A DNA stretch of 64,000 bases from Nymphaea colorata (lineage: Eukaryota; Streptophyta; Magnoliopsida; Nymphaeales; Nymphaeaceae): contig NC_045144.1 in NCBI RefSeq assembly GCF_008831285.2, positions 12,573,858 through 12,637,857 of the forward strand. Reading direction: 5' to 3'. The notes under the pieces are model-generated. The model did not search any database. It had not been told where the DNA came from and was given only the letters and a program-made list of their open reading frames with translations. The position numbers were made by a program, and so were the translations under genes. Positions 55,904 to 64,000 of this stretch are shown piece by piece; positions within the stretch are counted from its first letter, which is position 1, and every line of letters begins with the position of its first letter.

Positions 55904-58900
55904 ATGGCTGAAAACAGTAAATCTAAAGGGTCTACTGACTACAAGATGGTTGGGAATTCATTCTCTTATGGAACCACGATGAAACTTAATGGCTCAAATT
56001 ATGAAATATGGTCTAGGGTATTCATAATGTCGGTGGCTGGTCATAGGAAGAAATATATTCTTGAGGAGGATGAACCTATTGAGAAAAAAGGAATATATGC
56101 TGCGTGGGATGAAGATAATTATATTGTTATGTCTTGGATTATGAATAGTGTGGAATCTCATATAGCCCCAACTATTGCATATTATACCAAGGCCAAGGAT
56201 ATGTGGTCTTTCTTGAGAAAGACATACTCGCATGCCACTAATGTAATCAAAATCCTACAACTAGAAGAGGAGTTATGTAACATTCGACAAGGGGATCAGG
56301 ACCTATCCCAATATTTTGCTACTTTGACTGCTGCATATGAACGGTTAAAGGCTCTTCGTCCACCTTGCCAGCATTGTTATGTATCACACGTTGAGACTGG
56401 TATGGTGGCGAAGTTTTATTTGGCCTATCTTCAGAATACTCTGTGGCAAAGTCTCAAATTCTAACAGGCAGTGAACTTTCAGATTTAGCAGACACGTATA
56501 ATAGGCTGAGTCGTTTTGCAGCCACTTTTTCTCAGACTACGCATGACACACCAGTCTCTGCACTTGTGATATCAGGAGGACGGGGCCCTAGTTCTTTTGG
56601 AGGCACTAGGGGACGTGGTACAGGCCGTGGTGCTGGACGTGGCAGATTTCAGTGCTCTTATTGTGGCAAAATTGGTCATCTAGAGGATCGTTGTTGGGAC
56701 AAACATCCTCACCTCAGGTCTAATGTTTCATCTGGACGTGGTGGAGGTAGAATCACCACAAGCAGAGGTCCTTCTTCATCCCAAGCAACTCATTCAAAGG
56801 CAACAATATCTATGGTTGAGTCTTCTACTGATCCTTCTATATCTATGTCATATTCTCTTAACCTAAGTAAGGATGAATATGATCGTGTTCTTGCTCAGAG
56901 GTCTGCCTCTACATCTACCAATGCCGCTGTTGTAGATTCAGCATTCTCTGTTGGTGCTCCTACTGCTGATCCAGGTATGACATGGATGATAGACTCGGGC
57001 GCTTCTAGACATTGTTGTAATCAACCACAAAATTTTTCATCATTTGTCAGATTTTCTACACCACAACATGTTAAGCTGGCTGATGGCAAGTTGTCCCCTG
57101 TTTTGGGTAGTGGTGATATTTACCTTCCATGTTTAGGCACTATTACACATGTGCTATATGCTCCTCAGTTTCCTGTTAATTTGATATCTGTGAAACAGCT
57201 AGCTATCGACTTACAATGTAAAGTCATTTTTGAATCTGACTCTTGTTCTTTTCAGGACTTACCAACTGGGAAGATGATTGGTGGCGGCCATGAGCGTGAG
57301 AGCCTTTATTTTTTGTCAATCCCAGTTGATGTTGCTGCATCTTCAGTCCCTTCCAAGCCTTCTCCCTTCCAATGGCATCTCAGATTGGGTCATCCTTCAG
57401 TACCAAAACTTCGTCGCATGTTTCCAGATATTCCTGCATCAGAGTCCTTCTTATGTGATGCCTGTCAGTTTGGCAAGCATACACGGAGCAGCTTTCCTTC
57501 GAGTCAGAGTCCGTCGAGTCAGAGTCCTTTTGATCTCATTCATGTGGATGTATGGGGTCCTAGTCGGGTTCCTTTTCGATCATGTTTTCGATATTATCTT
57601 GTTCTAGTTGATGATTTTACTAGAGTCAGTTGGGTTTTCTTGTTAAGGGAAAGATCTGAAGTCATATATATTCTTCAAAAATTTATCAAGGAAATAAAAA
57701 CTCAGTTTGGACTCATTGTCAAAAATATTCGCACTGATAATGCTCTTGAATTCAAGTCTTCCATTCTACTTCAGTTTTATGCCGACCATGGAATTCGACC
57801 TCAATATACTTGTCCACATACGTCCCAACAGAATGGTGTAGCCGAACGCAAACATCGGCAACTCCTAAACGTAGCTCGTACCCTCATGTTACATTCTCAC
57901 ATGCCTGCCTATTTTTGGGGTGATGCTATTCTTACTGCGTGTTACCTCATTAATAGATTACCCTCTTCCTCCATTCAAGACCGTATTCCAATTCAAATTC
58001 TATATCCAGGGCATTCATTATTTCATTTACCTCCCAAAGTTTTTGGAGGCACTTGCTTTGCACATATCCTAGGCCCGAACAAAAGCAAACTTGCTGTCCA
58101 AGCCATCAAATGTATTTTTATTGGCTATTCAGCCAATCAAAAGGGATACAAGTGCTTTGATCCCTTGACCAAGAAAGACATTATCAGTGCGGATGTTACC
58201 TTCTTTGAGTCTCATCCTTATTTCCCTCCGTCAAGTCCCTCTTCATCTGAGATGCATGCACCTATACCTCTTCCTATTCCACTAGTGTCACTTGAGTCAT
58301 TTCCATCATCTCAACCTAGGTCACATGAACGTTTTCTTGAGCCTCCGTTGGTTTACACTCGTCGTCTTGGTCCCTCTCTCAACCGTCCACCAGCATCGTC
58401 TCAAGAGGTAAACTCTACTGATAAGACTGACTCAGGTTTAAGTAATGACTATTCTGCAGCAGATCTCCCTATTGCTATTCGCAAGGGCAAGCGACAGTGT
58501 ACCTTACATCCTATATCTAATTCTGTCTCTACTGCTCATCTGAGTACACGCTTAGTACAGTTTGATCAAGCTCTATCTAGTCATGTTATCCCGTCCTCGC
58601 ACCATCACGCCCTGTTAGATCCACGTTGGTGACAAGCTATGCAGGAGGAAATGGATGCTCTTCTTTCTCGGGAGACTTGGGATTTGGTAGACCCCCCAAC
58701 ACGCTGTGATGTGGTTAGCTCACGATGGGTATTCACCATCAAGTATCATTCTGATGGGTCAGTTGAAAGGTTCAAGGCCCGTCTTGTCGCAAAAGGGTAT
58801 ACTCAGACTTATGGTGTTGACTTCTTTGAGACCTTTTCGCCTGTGGCCCGGTTGGGCACTATTCGCTTGATTATCTCTCTTGCTGTCCAACGAGAGTGGC

Positions 58901-60121
58901 CTCTTTTTCAATTGGATGTAAAAAATGCCTTTCTGTATGGAGGCCTTTCTGAAATCGTTTATATGCAGCAACCACTTGGTTTTGAGCGACAAGGGGAGTG
59001 TTCCAAGGTATGCAAGTTAAAGAAGGCTATTTATGGACTCAAACAGAGTCCCCGTGCATGGTTCCAAAAGCTTGCTGAAGTGTTATCTAAGTGTGGATTT
59101 CGCCGATCCCAGCTTGATCACTCATTGTTTATCAAGCGAGGCTCAACAGGACTTGTGATATTGATTGTCTACGTGAATGATATTGTTCTTACAGGGGAAA
59201 ATGATCAAGAGATAGCTCAAACAAAGGAGTTTTTACAGCAACACTTTGTTACGAAAGACCTTGGACAACTTCGTTATTTTCTTGGTATTGAGGTGGCTCG
59301 TAGTAATAAAGGAGTTGTAGTGTCTCAAAGGAAATATGTTCTTGATCTTTTGCAGGAAACGGGACTATTGGGGGCTAAACCTGCCATACTTCCCATGAAT
59401 CCTCGCATTCATATACATGATGATGACTCAGAGCCGTTTGACTCTAGATCTTACAGATCTCTGATAGGGAAACTGTTATATTTGACTCACTCGTCCCGAC
59501 ATTAGCTTTGCTGTTAATAAGTTGAGCCAATTCATGGAAAAACCCCGAAAAGTTCACTGGGATGCAGCTCTAATGATTGTAAGATACTTGAAATCAGCCC
59601 CGGGAAAGGGGCTATGGTTCAAGAAAGGAGAATGTGTTGACATCGAGGCGTATAGTGATGCTGATTATGCTGGATCTGTAGATGACAGGAAGTCTACTAC
59701 CGGTTTTTGTGTCTTTGTGGGCGGTAATCTTATTTCCTGGAGGAGCAAGAAGCAGAATGTTGTGGCTTGTTCTAGTGCTGAGTCGGAATATAGGGCTATG
59801 GCTCAAACTGCGGCTGAAATGTCGTGGGTTAGATCACTACTTGTAGAGTTGGGTGTCTCAGTGAATCTCCCAATGAAGATGTATTGTGACAACAAGGCAG
59901 CTACATATATCGCTAACAATCCTGTCTTCCATGAGAGGACTAAACACATTGAAGTGGATTGCCACTATATTCGGGACTTAGTTCAAGGAGGAATTGTTAG
60001 CACTATTCATCTCTCCTCTGAAGATCAGGCTGCAGATATTCTCACTAAAGCTCTTCCCATAGGCGATTTCCTGAGATGTTGTAACAAGCTGAGCATGATT
60101 GATATATATGCTCCAGCTTGA
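55904..60121 (+). pseudogene. Copia Gag-Pol, broken by frameshifts and a stop
   Basis: ATG at 55904 opens a UBN2-type copia Gag (186 codons). A frameshift near 56440 moves coding to another frame, which carries the rest of Gag with a CCHC knuckle (CSYCGKIGHLEDRC), protease (WMIDSGASRHCC), the integrase zinc region (CDACQFGKH) and core (DVWGP, RTDNALEF, NGVAERKHRQLL). A TGA at 58630-58632 stops this frame just before RT; the frame resumes after it. RT reads YVND where YVDD is expected. A 4-bp tandem duplication (ACTC) near 59490 shifts the frame before RNase H (SDADYAG, SSAESEYRAMA, CDNKAATYIANNP), which ends at TGA 60119-60121. Each lesion alone would stop the enzyme set. Confidence 0.93.
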
Positions 60122-60128
60122 GGGGGAG

Positions 60129-60308
60129 TGTTAAAGATACAAAAAGGGGTTTTCTGAAATATTAGGAAGTTAGGGAGGATCTCTTTAAATGTTTTGTTAT
60201 TTTTAGTGGACTTCTCTTGTAATTTTCCCTAACCCTAATCTCTTAATAGAGATTAGGGTCACGTAACGAACTTCAACTTTTTGTCGCCTCTCTCTCTCTC
60301 TCGCAACA
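60129..60308 (+). repeat. 3' LTR (180 bp)
   Basis: Differs from the 5' LTR at three positions by eye. It starts right after the polypurine tract GAGGGGGAG (60120-60128). Confidence 0.95.
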
Positions 60309-60472
60309 ATCTCTATATTAAAACATAAACCTAATTAGGTTACAACAAAAAGAGGAATAAAACATGAAGTAATTACAAGAGATGCCACCACTTAGGCGTG
60401 AAGACATAAAAACAAAGTGGATCAGGTCTGAACATACCCGATCCCCTTACACTTATACGTACAGACTTAACA
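60309..60472 (-). mobile_element. 3' LTR (inner part) of the right-hand copia element
   Basis: On the minus strand it starts TGTTAAGTCTG at 60472, directly after a GAGGGGGGC polypurine tract (60473-60481). It contains the perfect palindrome AACCTAATTAGGTT near 60330. It is cut at 60309 by the neighbouring element's insertion and probably continues at 55013-54878. Confidence 0.75.
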
Positions 60473-63400
60473 GCCCCCCTCAAGTTGTGCATGAGATTTG
60501 ATCATGCACAACTTGTTTTTCAAATCCCAAAAATGCTGCCCTGTAAGACCTTTGGTGAAAAGATCTGCGATCTGTTCACTGGTGGATATATAAGTAGGCA
60601 AGATCTCGGCTTCTTCAACCTTCTGACGAATGAAGTGTTGATCAATCTCAATGTGCTTGGTACGATTATGCAAAATGGGGTTGAAGGCAATTTTGATGGC
60701 GCTTTGATTATCGCATAGCAATGAGGACTGAACAATAGGTAGATGAAGCTCTCCAAGCAAATGTCGTAACCATGATGCCTCAGCTGTCCCTGCAGCCATT
60801 GCTCTATACTCTGCCTCAGCTGTCCCTGCAGCCATTGCTCTATACGGTGCTTTTTACTGCTCCAACAAATGAGATTAGAATCAAGAAAAAGGCAGAAACC
60901 TGAAACTGAGCGTCGATCATCAGGATCTCCTGCCCAGTCTGCATCAGTATAAATATATATGCTATGTCCAAGAGAAACATTGGGACACTTTAGATCAATC
61001 CATCCCCAAGAGTAGCTTTGAGATACCGTAAGATCCGTTTAGCGGCATCCATATGTCCTTCTGTGGGTGCATGCATAAATTGAGAGATCTGATTTACAGC
61101 ATAGACTATGTCTGGGCGGGTAAATGTAAGGTATTGTAACATACCAACAATGCTGCGATAGAAGGTAGGATTTGAATAGGCAGCGGTTCCATCAGAGGCA
61201 GCCAATTTAGTGTTTAGAACACTAGGAGTAGTTATGAGTTTGCAATTAATCATACCTACCCTGTCCAAAATATCAAGAGTATACTTATGCTGCGTAAGAG
61301 TCAATCGATCATTTGCCCTGTCAAGTTCAACACCCAAGAAGTATCGAAGTTCGCTGAGATCTTTCATCTTGAATTCTTGCTGCAGCAGATCCTTAACATA
61401 AGATATATGAGAAGAAGAATTCCTAGTTATAACAATATCATCTACATAGATAAGTAACCAAGTAGTAGCTTCTTCGGTATGATACATAAACAAGGAATGA
61501 TCTAGAGAGCTTCGTAGAAAACCAACTTGTTGTATATGATGAGAAAATCGATCGAACCATGATCTAGAAGCTTGCTTCAGCCCATATAAAGACTTGTGTA
61601 ACTTACAAACCCATTTTTGAGGATCATGAGTATTGTAGCCGGGAGGTTGCTCCATGTATACCTCTTCCTTAAGAATCCCATGAAGAAAAGCATTTTTGAC
61701 ATCTAACTGATAAAGAGGCCACCCATATGAGACTGCAAGAGAAATAATCACACGTATTGTGCCCATCTTGATAACCGGACTGAATGTTTCATCATAATCT
61801 TCCCCATATTGCTGTGTGAAACCGCGCGCCACAAGACGTGCTTTATGTCGATCAATGCTACCATCTGGCTTATATTTCAGTTTGTAGACCCATTTGGAGC
61901 CCACAACATTCTTATCAGTTGGACGAGGGACAATCTGCCAAGTCTGACACTCATGCAAGGCTGCCATTTCCTCATTCATAGCTTCAACCCAACATTTTTC
62001 CGTACTTGCATGGTGATAGGATTTTGGTTCGACCTTCTTGCTGACTTTTGTCATAAACAACTGAAAATCTAAAGAAAAGTTGTTATAACCTACCCACCGA
62101 TCAATGGGATGTCGCACACGTTGGGACTGACGTGGGGCTGCAGTAGGAGCTGATCGCCTAGAGTACACAAGGCCTGAGAACCGACTATGTATAGGTGAAT
62201 CATGGGGTTGTGAGGATGAGGGCATGCTGTCCAAGGAATCGCTCACAAGTGTCTCAGGCTCATTAACATCTTGCTCCTCGTGCTCAATCAAACGGTCAGC
62301 CCCTTGTCTTAGGATTTCAGCATGCCCTTGTCTTAGGATTTCAGCATGCAGCCAAGTATCATAAACCTCATTTTTATCATTTTTATCCTTGAGTGTCATG
62401 CAAGTAGCCTTGGGATCTTGTAACTTGTTTTCATCAAAAACAACATGCCGTGAAATATAAACACGCCCAGTTTTAGGGTTGTAAAATCTATAACCCTTGT
62501 AGTTTCTGCATACCCTATAAATCTGCACAAAATAGCACGATCTTGAAACTTGTTACGTAAGGAAACATCAACATGCACATAGCAAACACATCCAAAAACA
62601 CGCAATTCCTCATAGCGTGGCTGCTCTTGATGTAATAAAAAATATGGGGATTTGCCATCAAGCAAAGCCAATGGCAGTCGATTTATAACATGGACAGCCG
62701 TATGAAAAGCCTCAGTCCACAATGTCATGGGTAAGTCTGTGTCATGCATCATGCTGAGCGCACTTTCAACAATATGTCTATGTTTCCGTTCAGCAATTCC
62801 ATTTTGCTGAGGAGTATGTGGGCATGAAAGCTGTCTAGTGATCGCATTATCTAGTAGATAATCAGTAAATTCATTAGAAATAAATTCACCACCACCATCA
62901 CATTGAAAATGCACAATATTACTGGAGTATTTATTTCAAACCAAGGCATGGAATTGAGTAAACAAATAGAAAACTTCAGATTTGTGTTTCATGAAGTGTA
63001 TCCAAGTATGTCGGGAATATGAATCTATAAAAATGACATAGTACCTACTCCCAGAAGAAGAGGGAATTGGAGCAGGCTCCCAAACATCAGAATATATAGT
63101 GTCAAAAATCCTTGAAGCTCTTTTATTAATTGGCTGAAAAGGAAGGGCATGACTCTTACAACGATGACAACTCGAGCACATGCTGGGCTCACTGACTGAA
63201 CTCAGACTGGACTTATCTAAGAGCCCGTCTGCAACAAGACTTCGAACAAAAGACTGACTACAATGAGCTAATCGACCATGCCAAATGGATGGCTTATTAT
63301 ACTCTGCGACATTGACTTCATTATGACTTGAAGAACATGAATCTAGAGGGTGAGGTTTGGACAGCTTTGGAGCTTCTTCAAGGACATACATATCTCCTTT

Positions 63401-64000
63401 GCGAGTGCCCTCAGCGATTGTCTTCTTGGTTTGAGCATCCTTGACATAAACAGAAGATGGTGTGAATTCAACAGAAGAGTGAGTATCATCAATAAGTTTG
63501 GACACTGAGATAATATTTTTCTTGACACTTGGAACAACAAGGACATTCTTTAATGGAATGGAAGCAACATAAGGGGGAACACTAGAGAGATTACCTGTGT
63601 CACCAGTAACGTGGGCTGCTGCTCCAGAGTCCACATACCACTTTCCTTGCTCATTTTGCTTCAAGTTAAGTTTGGATAAGGCTGTCATTAGAAGTTGCTG
63701 CACGTCTGCTGAAACCTTTGAAGTTGGATTTGATCCAGATGAGGATGGAGCTGACCCCACTGCTGTCCTGTTCTCGCGCCTTACCTGATTATTCTTGTTC
63801 TGAGGATTGTGCCAACACTCTGATTTTACATGCCTCTTCTTGTTGCAATAGAAGCATGTCAGAATTCTTCTAGATGTGGCAGAGGTAGTATTCATGCTTG
63901 GCGGTGTTGGGAGAATCCCTCTTCCTATGCCTGCCTGAGGAGTCCAAGAGCGAGTGCGATTTCCTGCAGTGCGTGAGTTCCTGTGATCAATACATTGTGG
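60467..64000 (-). pseudogene. Copia Gag-Pol of the right-hand element, decayed, cut by window end
   Basis: The frame is open from the window end: basic Gag C-terminus, knuckle CFYCNKKRHVKSEC, protease WYVDSGAAAHVTG, integrase zinc region and DVWEP. An in-frame TGA (62936-62938) interrupts it in the integrase; the frame resumes with CDGGGEF and NGIAERKHRHIV. A one-base deletion near 62515 shifts it into RT, which keeps LDVKNAFLHG and YVDD. It breaks again at 60990 (TAA); RNase H continues in another frame (TDADWAG...) and ends with CDNQSAIKIAFNP. At 60780-60850 a 36-bp in-frame tandem duplication (12 residues) replaces the usual RNase H SSAEAEY context. An 8-residue duplication (HAEILRQG) lies in the linker at ~62325. 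The stop codon lies in the LTR, as in the 5473-8844 pol. Confidence 0.92.

Larger units (their letters stand above)
55014..60308 (+). mobile_element. Complete but defective Ty1/copia retrotransposon
   Basis: 180-bp LTRs (55014-55193 and 60129-60308) with a 5-bp target duplication ATCTC (55009-55013, 60309-60313). Primer site at 55194-55205 and polypurine tract at 60120-60128. The LTRs differ at three positions by eye, so insertion was recent. The coding part has two frameshifts, an in-frame stop and a mutated RT active site, so it cannot encode its own functional proteins. It is in the same orientation as VPS39. Confidence 0.94.

Noticed and set aside
56443-56464. Programmed ribosomal frameshift between Gag and Pol of the 55-kb element
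   Set aside because: The shift falls inside Gag, before the zinc knuckle, not at a Gag-Pol junction. No slippery heptamer is evident, and other lesions show the copy is degenerate. An indel is simpler.
58639-60121. RT/RNase H of the 55-kb element as separate genes
   Set aside because: They are in order with the rest of Pol, between its LTRs, and are split only by a stop and a 4-bp duplication.

Overview
The window is nuclear DNA of a flowering plant. It shows intron-split genes with plant-type products, LTR retrotransposons primed by tRNA-iMet, small hAT-type elements and long AT/GA microsatellites. The species cannot be fixed from sequence alone. Long, repeat-filled introns suggest a large genome.

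Host genes. Two conserved genes are visible, both on the + strand and both incomplete. At 10872-14385 are the last four coding exons of a dihydroxy-acid dehydratase (branched-chain amino-acid synthesis); its upstream exons are not in the window. At 40316-51294 are the first five exons of a VPS39/Vam6-like HOPS subunit (vacuolar and late-endosome tethering), with introns of up to 4.9 kb. Its exon 1 has a one-base frameshift, and its fifth intron runs on into the retrotransposons that fill the right end. A third possible gene (30636-31469, minus) encodes a coiled coil built from 21-residue repeats. I do not recognise it.

Left end (1-10042). This is a nest of LTR elements, all on the minus strand. 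A Ty3/gypsy 5' end (gag start, primer site, probable 3-kb LTR, 1-3767) sits in the leader of a Ty1/copia element (leader, primer site and LTR, 3768-4362). A complete, young copia element follows (5227-10042, 5-bp target duplication). It has an open pol but no gag.

Middle (10043-40120). Beyond the dehydratase exons this is mostly non-coding repeat debris. It contains an hAT-type element, a 1-kb segmental duplication (16.5/22 kb), a dispersed repeat pair (19.9/33.7 kb), a 247-bp tandem array (23.8-24.8 kb), the coiled-coil ORF, and a decayed copia remnant (36.7-38.8 kb) ending in 17-residue repeats.

VPS39 introns (40745-55013). They hold a 1.5-kb long-TIR element with a microsatellite core, two related hAT MITEs with perfect 8-bp target duplications, and a truncated copia 5' end.

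Right end (54878-64000). A young but broken copia element (55014-60308, + strand) appears to be inserted in the 3' LTR of a second, decayed copia element (minus strand, running past 64000).

The most interesting signal is a long stem-loop in the untranslated leader of three copia copies. Its pairing is kept although the stem sequence differs between them, and each loop contains GGAA.
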